A stretch of 64,000 bases of DNA from Saprospiraceae bacterium (lineage in GTDB: Bacteria; Bacteroidota; Bacteroidia; Chitinophagales; Saprospiraceae). Location of the stretch: contig JADJTQ010000001.1 in the NCBI GenBank assembly GCA_016711125.1, positions 868,001-932,000 on the forward strand, written 5' to 3'. A program made the translations under genes and the position numbers. Below are positions 36,393 through 45,180 of the stretch, in pieces (the stretch's first letter is position 1; each line of letters begins with the position of its first letter). The notes under the pieces are model-generated. The model was not told the DNA's origin, did not search any database, and worked only from the letters and a program-made list of their open reading frames with translations.

Positions 36393-36583
36393 AATTGGCT
36401 TTACTCTTAAACTAAAACTAAGGTAAGATAGATTTTGTGTCCATTGGAGCCACTATGGACTAAATGCCGATCAGCTGATGAGGATTGTGAAAAATCTACA
36501 AGAAGTTTTGAATAGATCTTATGTTGGAAGATCTCTGGAAAAATTATGATAATTTTGACGATTATGAAATCATCCATTTTATA

Positions 36584-38356
36584 ATGAGAAAACATGCCCG
36601 TATAATATCACTAGTGACGCTGCTGTTTCTGCTAGGTCATTTTTTAAGTTGCTACAATAACACTTCCGCCGACAGTTCTAAAGATGTGACGGTAAGAAAA
36701 GGTGATTACGTGAATGGGGAATTACCCGTACAACATGGTATGGAATTATTCAACCAGCATTGTGCAAGTTGTCATAGTTTTTCGGAAAATGGAATTGGGC
36801 CTAATCTTGCAGGAGTTACTACCGCTGTGGATAAAGAATGGTTGGTCGTTTTTATTAATAACCTCCTGCTATTATTGAAAGCGGTGATGAACGAGCTGTG
36901 CAACTGTTTGCAAAATACCAGCAGTATATGCCTCCGTTTCCGACGATCAAAGGAGAAGATCTGGAGGATATTTTAGGGTTTATTCATAAATTTTCAGAAG
37001 GAGAAAAGAGAAATAAAAGTAATCGCGCTGGAGGATTAATTAATCCAATTACCGACAAGATAGCGACCTCCGATCTTATTCTGGAAATCGAAGAACAATT
37101 TACCGTGCCACCAAGTTCGGAAGTTGCCCCAATCACTCGAATCAATAAATTGGCAGCGTTGGACGATGGTCGTTTCTTTTTACATGATCTTCGAGGGAAG
37201 CTTATTGAAATAGGAGATGATAACAACCTTTCGGTGTATCTGGACTTGGTGGAGGCTTTGCCAAATTTTACAGATAGTCCAGGTAAGGGCACCGGTTTTG
37301 GTAGTTGGGCATTTCATCCGATTTCAAAAACAACGGTCTACTGTACACCACTCATAACGAGCCTACTAGCACTGCCGTGGCCGATTTTGCGGTACCGGAT
37401 AGCATCAAAGTGAGTGTGCAGGCGGTGATATCAGAATGGAAGACATTAGATCCGAAAGCCCCAGTTTTTCCGGCTCTCATCGGGAGCTAATGAGGTGGAT
37501 ATGGTGCCGGAGCCCATGGATTTCAGGAACTCACCTTCAATCCCCTGGCAAAACCTGAGGGCGAAGACTACGGCTTACTCTATCTTGGAATAGGTGATGG
37601 GGCAGCCGCTCTGGCGGGCGCTCCTTTTTTATGTGATAATAATGGAAAGATCTGGAGTAGCGTGATACGAATTGACCCGGCTGGACGAAACAGCACCAAT
37701 CGCAAATATGGTATTCCAGATGACAATCCTTTATAAATAGCCCGGGTGCAGTTAAAGAAGTTTGGGCCAGAGGATTTCGAAATCCGCACCGTATCAGTTG
37801 GGACCTTACCGGATCCGGTAAAATGTTTGTTAGTAATATTGGTCAACATAGTTTGGAGGAAGTTTATTTAGGGAAAGCAGGAGCAGATTATGGTTGGCCC
37901 AATCGGGAAGGAACCTTTTTATTTGATGTAGACGCCAATCCGGAGTTGGTTTATCCCTTGCCTGACGACGATGCTGGCTACACCTATGCAGTGGTTCAAT
38001 ATGATCATGATGAAGGGACGGCGGTTTCCGGTGGGTTTGTCTATGCAGGTACTATGGTGCCAGAGTTAATGGGTAAATACGTTTTTGGTGATATTTCTCG
38101 GGGTACTTTATTTTGCTCGGAAGTAAGTGAGATGAATGAAGGGCAGCAAGCGACGATCTATAAATTGAATGTATCATTGAATGGCGAATCATCCGACATG
38201 GAAGCCATTACCAAGATTAAGCCGGTAGATCTTCGTCTAGGAATGGACCATGCTGGCGAATTATACCTCTTTACGAAAGGCAATGGAACGGTCTATAAGG
38301 TGGTGGGCTCAGAAAACTGTGCTTTGATCTGTCCCGATGAAAATTCTTTAGAATAG
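36584..38356 (+). pseudogene. Cytochrome c / PQQ-type sugar dehydrogenase (GSDH) lipoprotein, frame broken at least five times
   Basis: Pieces in successive frames line up as one protein. ATG 36584 gives a lipoprotein signal (GHFLSC) and a cytochrome c domain with haem motif CASCH. After a break near 36862 it continues PAIIESGDERAVQLFAKYQQ, then breaks near 37318 (FHP to DFKNNGLLYTTHNEP), near 37465-37495, near 37730 (PDDNP to INSPGAVKEVWARGFRNPHR), and ends with GKMFVSNIGQHSLEEV...DYGWPNREG, the glucose/sorbosone dehydrogenase propeller. Joined it would be a periplasmic PQQ-dependent aldose dehydrogenase with its own electron acceptor. All breaks are one-base losses in short runs, so either the gene is dead or this stretch is poorly sequenced. 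Confidence 0.8.
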
Positions 38357-38413
38357 GATCAATAACCTTAGCGGGTTACTCCAATATTAAACCAAACAGG
38401 CATATTAAAAATC

Positions 38414-39895
38414 CTAGATCTTAAATCCCAATGTGACAACCAGTTGATTTTTACCCAGGTGATTATCGACAATTTGATTGGGTGCACCATCTACCCGGTA
38501 TGGCAGATAGGTTTCATTTACGCTGCTATGACTGAAACCTAAGTCAAGAAAAGCTTTATTACCACGCACCCCGATTCCTGCAGAGAGCACGGATTCAAAG
38601 GTATTGTCACCAGCAAAAGGCCCGCCAAGCAGTTGGACACCCGCTCTAAAGCGAAAACCCTCCATGGCCAGCTCACCACCAACCTTGACATTTACCGTTC
38701 CTTTGTAGATTTCTTTAATTTCTGCATTGACCTCATCCTGATAGTTTCGATCTTCGATAGCATCGCTATTGGTGGTAAAGTCGTATTTGGCCGAGGCATA
38801 GTCTACATATTCGATATCGGTGCTGACAAAACCTTTTTTGCCGATGATCCAGGCCCCGTTGATCACTGCCTTCCAAGGGGTGCTGAGACCATATTCAAAC
38901 TCACCGTCAGGTGACTCACTGCTAAAGGTTTCATCTCCACTACCCTCGTTGTATTCGTATGTGAAGGCGGTGCTGAAGCGGTCAGTCAATGACAGATAGG
39001 TTGGAGTATGTATGGCGGCACCAATCCGGATATTATTATTCAATTTAACAATGGCACCAAGTTTGAGGTTAAAGCCACCTCCTTCTGTAGTGAGATACTC
39101 ATTAAACTCCAAACGTTGAAAAGCAGGAATGACATCTTCACCGTCACTTTCTCCATATTGCTTTTCGGATTCATACGATACAAAAGGTATTCCGATGGCA
39201 CCCCCGATTAAGACCTTGTCTTTCAGATTGCCTCCAAAACCGATTACCAATTCGTTATTATATCCACTGGTTTTTACGAGCTGATTTTTTTGGAAAACGT
39301 CTTGTTCTTGTCCATCAAAGTCGGTCTCATAGATCTGGTCGTCACCAATATCATATATAGCACCTGTCTCGTAGGCAAGACCTGATTCGAAGCCATCAAG
39401 TTGGTCAGGTGATAGATTGGTGGCCCGTCCAGCAAAACGATCCACAATAGATCCCTGTGTCTGATGTCCGTAGAAAAATTCCTGATTGTATGAAGCCAGC
39501 TTATTGAGACCAATGCCCATACTTACGGCCTTCCAGGCTCCGCGGTCACTCGTATTGGTAAAGACGATACCCACGTTGCTCAGGCCAAATTTTCGAGCCA
39601 ACTCCTGGCTCTCCAATCCACCGTTTAGGGTTGAACGGGTGTTGTTGGCAGCAAGAACCGGACTCACCATAAACTCTGATTTCCAATACCCACCGATGCC
39701 GGCCGGATTGATCGACAATGAGGTGAAATCTCCACCAAGACCTCCTATGGCTCCGCCGATGCCCATCGCTCTGGCAGTGCCTTGTGGATTCAGATAACTA
39801 AAACGGAGTACATCGCTGGCCGTTTGTGCATCTATAAGATTGGTAAGGCCGATTGCGAAAAGAAATATGGAAATCGATCTCTTAATAATTTTCAT
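38414..39895 (-). CDS. Outer-membrane beta-barrel protein, OmpP1/FadL/TodX-like
   Basis: About 493 residues from ATG 39895, which gives a clean signal peptide (MKIIKRSISIFLFAIGL...DAQ); the ATG at 39964 adds 23 unlikely residues. The mature N-terminus RFSYLNPQGTARAMGIGGA followed by LSINPAGIGGY is the signature of Bacteroidota OmpP1/FadL relatives, in which a hatch segment plugs the barrel. Later strands end with a LGKNQLVVTLGFKI C-terminus, a typical last beta-strand. FadL-type channels take up hydrophobic compounds such as fatty acids or aromatic hydrocarbons. Confidence 0.85.
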   Translation of the reverse strand: MKIIKRSISIFLFAIGLTNLIDAQTASDVLRFSYLNPQGTARAMGIGGAIGGLGGDFTSLSINPAGIGGYWKSEFMVSPVLAANNTRSTLNGGLESQELARKFGLSNVGIVFTNTSDRGAWKAVSMGIGLNKLASYNQEFFYGHQTQGSIVDRFAGRATNLSPDQLDGFESGLAYETGAIYDIGDDQIYETDFDGQEQDVFQKNQLVKTSGYNNELVIGFGGNLKDKVLIGGAIGIPFVSYESEKQYGESDGEDVIPAFQRLEFNEYLTTEGGGFNLKLGAIVKLNNNIRIGAAIHTPTYLSLTDRFSTAFTYEYNEGSGDETFSSESPDGEFEYGLSTPWKAVINGAWIIGKKGFVSTDIEYVDYASAKYDFTTNSDAIEDRNYQDEVNAEIKEIYKGTVNVKVGGELAMEGFRFRAGVQLLGGPFAGDNTFESVLSAGIGVRGNKAFLDLGFSHSSVNETYLPYRVDGAPNQIVDNHLGKNQLVVTLGFKI

Positions 39896-39944
39896 TTTAT
39901 AAACTGAATTTGCATTTTTTCTGGTAAACTGAGGGTCGTTAGGG

Positions 39945-39985
39945 ATAAAAAAAGGGTGGGTCAATCATAGACTCGACCCACCCTT
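39945..39985 (-). terminator. Rho-independent terminator after the Ser/Arg-rich gene
   Basis: AAGGGTGGGTC (39952-39962) pairs with GACCCACCCTT (39975-39985), an 11-bp perfect stem with a 12-nt loop; on the minus strand it is followed by a T-run (A-run 39947-39953 on plus). It lies 28 nt after the stop at 40013. Confidence 0.88.
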
Positions 39986-40012
39986 CACTATTTCGTACGT
40001 TTTTGTGTTCTC

Positions 40013-41233
40013 TTAATTTCTTCTTGGGGATGATGATGACCTACTGCTGCTGCTGCTGCTTGAAGAAGATGGTGATGAACTCCTTGTACTCGAACTAGAA
40101 CTCGGTGAGTAGGATCTGGAAGAAGATGAAGAACTTGGTGTATAACTTCTTGAAGAACTTCCTGAACTGCTCGGGTTGTAACTGCGAGAAGGAGAGGACG
40201 ACCGGCTTGGAGTATAACTCCTTGATGGTGTCGAAGACTTGCTTGGAGTATAAGACCTTGATCTTGATGAAGAACTGCTAGGGCTATAACTTCTTGCTTT
40301 GCTCGGAGTAGCCGTCGGTGAGTAGGTTCTTTTCTCTGAACTAGAAGTATTTACAGACCGAGTGGCAGAGCTAGATGGTGTATTCCCATAAGTTTCTCTG
40401 GTAGCAGACCTGGTGGTAGTCGATGGAGTATAGGTCTTGGTAATGCGCCGTGCATCAGTAGACCGTGTATTGTTTCCATAAGTTTTACCACCAACTACAG
40501 TTTGATTTTGTGTATCGCCTGATCTCACCGCTTTCGTATTTGCGACGCTGCCACTTCTGGTTGTTAGCGATCTGGAAGCACCGGTAGATCTTACCGGAGT
40601 GGATGGAGAAGCCGTTACTGAACCACCTTGTCTTGCTCCATAATGGCTGCCTTTGCTACTGCCATAAGTGGGTTGGTAGTAATCATATGCACTGCCGTAG
40701 TAGTTGTTGGTATTGTAGAAGTTATTGCCATAATATCCTCCATATCCATAACTTCTTGAGTAATAGGAAGGTGGGCAATAACCAAAGTAGGAATCAAAGA
40801 CATTATAACCTCTGCCATATAGGAAGGGATCGTAATAGCCATAACCATTACCATATCCAAAGCTATTGAATCGATTGAAGCGGTTGAACCGGCTAAACGG
40901 ACTTCCAAAGGATATGCTGAGGCCTGATCCGTAGTAAAATGGGTCGTAGTAAAATGGATCATAGAATCCACCGCCATAAGACGAACGGTTAAATCTTCTG
41001 ATGCGTGACGAATAGTAGAAGTCCTGATCATTATTATCATAATGATCATAATCATCGTCATCGTAGTAATAATTTTCAGTGACATAAGTATCACCTTCCT
41101 CGGCATAGGCGTCTACGTAGTATTCATCTGCATTAGGATCGAAGTAGATGTCATCAAACTGAGCCCGGGCACTCGAAGATACCATCAAGGCTAAGATGAA
41201 GAGAGAACCAAAATTCAAAACGTACTTTTTCAT
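40013..41233 (-). CDS. Secreted low-complexity protein, Tyr/Gly-rich then Ser/Arg-rich
   Basis: A 406-residue exported protein: signal peptide LFILALMVSSSARAQ, an acidic Tyr/Asp stretch (residues about 30-75), a Tyr/Gly/Phe/Asn-rich region with RFNRFNRFNSFGYGNGYG, and from about residue 200 a tail built on SRSYTPS/SRSYSPS repeats ending in a poly-Ser segment. No known domain is visible. Such proteins are frequent in Bacteroidota genomes and are of unknown function; adhesion or matrix roles are conceivable. Codon use of the Ser tail is repetitive and may be prone to length change. A strong terminator follows. Confidence 0.8.
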   Translation of the reverse strand: MKKYVLNFGSLFILALMVSSSARAQFDDIYFDPNADEYYVDAYAEEGDTYVTENYYYDDDDYDHYDNNDQDFYYSSRIRRFNRSSYGGGFYDPFYYDPFYYGSGLSISFGSPFSRFNRFNRFNSFGYGNGYGYYDPFLYGRGYNVFDSYFGYCPPSYYSRSYGYGGYYGNNFYNTNNYYGSAYDYYQPTYGSSKGSHYGARQGGSVTASPSTPVRSTGASRSLTTRSGSVANTKAVRSGDTQNQTVVGGKTYGNNTRSTDARRITKTYTPSTTTRSATRETYGNTPSSSATRSVNTSSSEKRTYSPTATPSKARSYSPSSSSSRSRSYTPSKSSTPSRSYTPSRSSSPSRSYNPSSSGSSSRSYTPSSSSSSRSYSPSSSSSTRSSSPSSSSSSSSSRSSSSPRRN

Positions 41234-41461
41234 GTGAAGTTGTTTTAGCTATAATTACCGTGACGCGCTTTAAACCTCTAATTTATTACTTTTACGCCTT
41301 ATTTCTGTTAATGATCTTTTAAAGTTTGAGAAAGAGGCTGTTAAAAGTCCGAAATCAGTAAAAAGCAGTCACTATTAAGACATTATGGGCATTCTAAAAG
41401 TTTCATGTTAACAGAACTTTAAACCAACAATTAAGGCAGTATTAAGAGAAGAACGAATACA

Positions 41462-42928
41462 ATGGCAAAAGAAATTACATCAAGAGAAGAAAATTACTCA
41501 CAGTGGTATAATGATATTGTTAAAAAGGCCGGACTGGCCGAGCATTCAGCCGTCAGAGGCTGTATGGTGATCAAACCCTATGGATTTGCCATTTGGGAGA
41601 AGATACAGGCACAGCTGGACAAAATGTTTAAGGATACCGGGCATGTAAATGCATACTTCCCATTATTCATACCCAAGAGTTTTTTTAGTAAAGAAGCAGC
41701 ACATGTGGAAGGATTTGCCAAGGAGTGCGCGGTGGTGACTCACTACCGCCTGAAGCAAAGTGAGGATGGCAGCGGGATTGTGGTCGATCCTGAGGCCAAA
41801 CTTGAAGAAGAACTCATTGTGCGACCTACTTCCGAGACGATCATCTGGAATACCTACCGTGATTGGATAACCTCATACCGCGATTTACCATTGCTGATCA
41901 ATCAATGGTGTAATGTAGTGCGTTGGGAGATGCGGACCCGCCTTTTTTTAAGGACTTCCGAGTTCTTGTGGCAGGAAGGGCATACGGCCCACGCCACTAT
42001 GGAAGAAGCCATGGAGGAGGCGTTAAAAATGCAGGGTGTGTACGCTGAGTTTGCCGAAGAATATATGGCTATGCCCGTCATTAAAGGCTCGAAGACGGCC
42101 AATGAGCGATTTGCCGGTGCAATCGAAACTTATGCCATAGAAGCCTTGATGCAAGATGGCAAAGCACTCCAGGCCGGCACCAGCCATTTTTTAGGTCAGA
42201 ATTTTGCGAAAGCGTTTGATGTCAAATTTGTCACTGAAAATAACCAGGAAGAATATGTTTGGGCTACCTCATGGGGTGTATCGACCCGCTTGATGGGTGG
42301 CTTGATTATGACACATTCGGATGATGACGGACTCGTGTTACCACCCAATCTGGCTCCGACACAGGTTGTGATAGTGCCGATACCTAAGCCTGATCCGGAG
42401 CTCAATGTCATCGCTGAACAAATCAAAAATGACCTAAAGTCTAAAGGAGTATCGGTTAAGATTGACCTCGATGACAAGAAGAGACCCGGCTTTAAATTTG
42501 CCGAATACGAGATGATGGGCATCCCGGTTCGAATCGGCATTGGCAAACGTGATTTGGCCAATGGAGTGGTGGAGATAGCCCGGAGAGATACGAAAGAAAA
42601 GACTTCTGTCAATCTGGATGCATGCGGCGACAATGTTGTCAAACTTTTAGCTGATATCCAACAGAACCTCAGGCAGAGGGCACTCGATTACAGGGCAGCA
42701 CATACTACGAAAGTGGATGGCTGGGATGAGTTTGTCGCTGTGCTGGATCAGACTGGCGGATTTATTCTGGCTCATTGGGATGGGACCACAGAGACTGAGC
42801 TAAAGATCAAAGAATTAACCAAGGCAACGATCCGGTGCATTCCAAATGACCAGTCGCCTGAGCCAGGCTTATGCATTCTCACCGGAAAACCATCAGGTGG
42901 CAGGGTGCTTTTCGCCAGAGCTTACTAG
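41462..42928 (+). CDS. proS: Prolyl-tRNA synthetase (eukaryote/archaeon-type)
   Basis: A 488-residue class II synthetase. Motif 1 covers GCMVIKPYGFAIWEKIQ; motif 2 is the VVRWEMRTRLFLRTSEFLWQ segment near residue 155, and motif 3 is GVSTRLMGGLIMTH near residue 275-288. RPTSET lies near 120. An anticodon-binding domain (PTQVVIVPIPKP onward) and the C-terminal extension typical of the type 3 ProRS follow. Absence of an editing INS domain marks it as the archaeal/eukaryal type, normal for Bacteroidota. It charges tRNA-Pro in the cytosol. It is transcribed away from the Ser/Arg-rich gene. Confidence 0.96.
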   Translation: MAKEITSREENYSQWYNDIVKKAGLAEHSAVRGCMVIKPYGFAIWEKIQAQLDKMFKDTGHVNAYFPLFIPKSFFSKEAAHVEGFAKECAVVTHYRLKQSEDGSGIVVDPEAKLEEELIVRPTSETIIWNTYRDWITSYRDLPLLINQWCNVVRWEMRTRLFLRTSEFLWQEGHTAHATMEEAMEEALKMQGVYAEFAEEYMAMPVIKGSKTANERFAGAIETYAIEALMQDGKALQAGTSHFLGQNFAKAFDVKFVTENNQEEYVWATSWGVSTRLMGGLIMTHSDDDGLVLPPNLAPTQVVIVPIPKPDPELNVIAEQIKNDLKSKGVSVKIDLDDKKRPGFKFAEYEMMGIPVRIGIGKRDLANGVVEIARRDTKEKTSVNLDACGDNVVKLLADIQQNLRQRALDYRAAHTTKVDGWDEFVAVLDQTGGFILAHWDGTTETELKIKELTKATIRCIPNDQSPEPGLCILTGKPSGGRVLFARAY

Positions 42929-43159
42929 TAGGACTAACAGTTAGAATACACCTTCTTACCTAGCGCTGATATACGGGCCTCCATTGATCGCAACATCAAT
43001 GGTTTTCCAGGATCGGCGACTGTTGGCATAGCCTCTCTACTTGGGCAAGAACATATCTAAAATTTGTTGTTTTTAATTTATTATAAAATAATAATCGGAT
43101 AATGGTATTGATTCCTATTATTTTATTTTATAACTTGGATAAAGTTCCATATTATAATT

Positions 43160-43462
43160 ATGAAGACCCACAACAGAGAAATCCTAATTTACTACCATCC
43201 TGAGAGCCGGTCAGACCGGCAGACGGTAGCGATAGCACAAGGTATTAGTTCTCATGTGAGGACTTATGCATATGGCAAAACTCCCTCAACGGAAACCAGT
43301 TGGAGGAGCATTATTCATTCGCTTAATTGCGATCCAAAAGATCTTCTTGACAAATCGCATCCGTACTATCAGCATCATATAAGAGGTAGAGAGTTTGACG
43401 AAGAAAGCTGGTTAAAGATTTTACGATTTAATCCCGATAATCCGGGTACCCATAGCGATTAG
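43160..43462 (+). CDS. ArsC/Spx-like thioredoxin-fold protein lacking the catalytic cysteine
   Basis: A 100-residue protein with the layout of arsenate-reductase-like (ArsC/Spx) proteins: an N-terminal strand ILIYYHPES where glutaredoxin-like members carry C-x-x-C or C-x-x-S, a helix SDRQTVAIAQ, then LLDKSHPYY and a closing SWLKILRFNPD that resembles the family's ML..P/NP end. The position expected to hold the redox Cys is HPESRSD, and the only Cys is in NCDPKD. It is therefore unlikely to be a reductase; regulatory (Spx-like) or other roles are possible. It seems to be monocistronic. Confidence 0.65.
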   Translation: MKTHNREILIYYHPESRSDRQTVAIAQGISSHVRTYAYGKTPSTETSWRSIIHSLNCDPKDLLDKSHPYYQHHIRGREFDEESWLKILRFNPDNPGTHSD

Positions 43463-43702
43463 CGGTAGAAGAGTGATTTTGTGCAACACTCCCTCGGACA
43501 TTCATCGGCTATTTGTCAAATAAGCATCGTGTTTTTCAGGTGGGCAAATCTAGTCCACAATAAAAACCTGGTGGAGAAGTGCCAGACAGTGTACATGTTG
43601 TTCGGCTTTCACATTACCGTATGCAAATAAAGTCCTTGACTGGATGTATTAGATATTTCCAGTCTTATTGTGATATATGTTCGGTACTAATATGACATTT
43701 CT

Positions 43703-43710
43703 TACATTTG
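43703..43710 (+). promoter_or_regulatory. Candidate -7 promoter element of the DUF3127 gene
   Basis: TACATTTG matches TAnnTTTG exactly, 31 nt upstream of ATG 43741. No good -33 TTG is seen at standard distance. The rest of 43463-43702 shows no gene. Confidence 0.42.
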
Positions 43711-43740
43711 AGCTTTTGACCGATAGCCCATCATAAGATT

Positions 43741-44115
43741 ATGTCATTTGAAATCGAAGGAAAACTTCACCGAAAATTTGAAGTAGAGAATAAGACAGCA
43801 ACCTTTCAAACCCGTGAGTTTGTGCTGGAAGTTAATGCCAATAATTATATGCAGTACATCAAGTTTCAACTTACCCAAGACCGATGTGGAGTGATCGATC
43901 CTTTCAATCAGGGAGACAGAGTCAAGGTCCATTTTGATTTACGGGGCAGGGAATGGAATGACAAGTACTTCACGAATTTGACTGCCTGGAAAATTGAAAA
44001 AGCCGGAGACGATGTGGTAATTGTGCCTCCACCGTCTTCACAGGAAGATTTTCCCGATTCTCAAAGCGAACCTGTCTTCGGCAGTCCTGAAGATGATGAC
44101 GACCTCCCATTCTAA
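43741..44115 (+). CDS. DUF3127 protein, OB-fold with SSB-like acidic tail
   Basis: A 124-residue protein matching DUF3127: MSFEIEGKLHRKFEVE...FQTREFVLEV, YIKFQLTQDRC, DPFNQGDRVKVHFDLRGREW and FTNLTAWKIEK, which form an OB-like barrel. After a Pro/Ser linker the C-terminus ends EDDDDLPF, closely resembling the DDDIPF tip by which bacterial single-stranded-DNA-binding proteins recruit repair and replication enzymes. Together this suggests a nucleic-acid-binding accessory protein; direct evidence of DNA binding is not visible. It stands before a secreted-protein gene with 66 nt between them. Confidence 0.88.
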   Translation: MSFEIEGKLHRKFEVENKTATFQTREFVLEVNANNYMQYIKFQLTQDRCGVIDPFNQGDRVKVHFDLRGREWNDKYFTNLTAWKIEKAGDDVVIVPPPSSQEDFPDSQSEPVFGSPEDDDDLPF

Positions 44116-44181
44116 GTATTTCCTATATTTTTTGGATCGATCGACAAAACTTTTTCACAAAGTTTTGGATTATAGCATGAT

Positions 44182-44724
44182 ATGAGGTGGTATCTGATTT
44201 TTGGCTTCGTTTTATTCGGAGGCTACGCTTTCGGGCAAAAAGTGGTTGGGCTTTCGACTCGCTGGGATGATTCATTCAGTGAGTGGATCATCTATACGGA
44301 AGAGGGAGAAGCAGAGGGTGAGATTACCATGAAATGGCCGATGAAGGGTGATTGGACTCAATGGAACTTTCGTATTGGTGAATTGAGCGGAACCATTCAG
44401 GTAAAATGGAAGAATGATCCCAATCTTTGGGAGGTAAGGTCAAACAATGAGATCATTACCATTCGTTCCATCTGGAAAGATGATTGGAGGCAATGGGAGG
44501 TGAAAAATGGCGATATCAGCCTGGATGTCAAAAGCAAATGGGCCAATATTCTGGAAGAATGGCAAGCACAAGACTCGCGTTTCGGTGGTATGAAAATATA
44601 TACCTCCTGGGAGGGTGATTTAAGAGATTGGGTGGTGGAAGATGAATTTTCAGAAGATATTTCTTTGCCAACTAAAATTGCGATGTCATTTATTCCGGTG
44701 TTTTATTCGACGCCGAAATTTTAG
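44182..44724 (+). CDS. Secreted Trp-repeat protein of unknown function
   Basis: A 180-residue protein with a signal peptide (LIFGFVLFGGYAFGQ). The mature part consists of about six repeats of 22-25 residues with a W-x(6-8)-W pattern: TRWDDSFSEWIIY, MKGDWTQWNFR, WKNDPNLWEVR, IWKDDWRQWEVK, KWANILEEWQAQ and SWEGDLRDWVVE. Each repeat probably forms a beta-hairpin with paired tryptophans, as in repeat beta-barrels or solenoids. I do not recognise the family and assign no role. A terminator follows at 44746-44779. Confidence 0.75.
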   Translation: MRWYLIFGFVLFGGYAFGQKVVGLSTRWDDSFSEWIIYTEEGEAEGEITMKWPMKGDWTQWNFRIGELSGTIQVKWKNDPNLWEVRSNNEIITIRSIWKDDWRQWEVKNGDISLDVKSKWANILEEWQAQDSRFGGMKIYTSWEGDLRDWVVEDEFSEDISLPTKIAMSFIPVFYSTPKF

Positions 44725-44745
44725 AAAGATCTCAGAAGTAAAAAG

Positions 44746-44779
44746 AAGAGGAATGCTCGATAATTTCTCCTCTTTTTTT
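44746..44779 (+). terminator. Terminator after the Trp-repeat gene
   Basis: AAGAGGA (44746-44752) pairs with TCCTCTT (44768-44774) across 15 nt, followed by T-run to 44779. Confidence 0.65.
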
Positions 44780-45180
44780 GAAAAGCTCCAAATATTTCAA
44801 ATTTCAACTTATTATCTGAGCGATCCCGCAATTCTATCGGCCTGTCCGGATGGATTTGACATTGACACCGGAGCCTGGCCCCGCTGTACGATAGCCCGAC
44901 CCCAACCTGGCACTCTAGCGTTCAACCAGTCCTCTATTTTTTTCGGATCGCATCCATGAACAATTCCATCCCCCTTTTTATCTTTTTTGCTTAATCCTAA
45001 TCCCTTGTGAGCCAAGCCCACCTACCTTCGCCTTCTTTTTGCTATGGTAGCCCTGTCCATTTTTTCCGATCTTCGCCTTCCGGCTCGGAGGTATAGCCGT
45101 CTACTGCAATTGGTTAACGCTGGGTTAAAACTTACTGAAAGAATGATCCTTTCAGAATTGTTTTTATGGAGTTTTTGGTA
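44780..45180. other. 400-bp gap with one possible small minus-strand gene
   Basis: A 69-codon frame (45021-44812, minus) contains KKIEDWLNARVPGWGRAIVQ, which looks more like real protein than chance, and its GC content is higher than its surroundings. It has no recognisable domain, and upstream sequence in another frame continues in a similar basic style (RKAKIGKNGQGYHSKKK). I cannot tell whether it is a small gene, a relic or chance. Nothing else was seen. Confidence 0.3.

Noticed and set aside
40615..41106. Minus-strand 163-codon frame rich in Met/Ile/Thr within the Ser/Arg-rich gene
   Set aside because: Low-complexity shadow of the Tyr/Gly-rich coding frame; no start context or domain.
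42196..42642. 148-codon minus-strand frame inside proS
   Set aside because: Overlaps a certain gene in full and has no recognisable domain.
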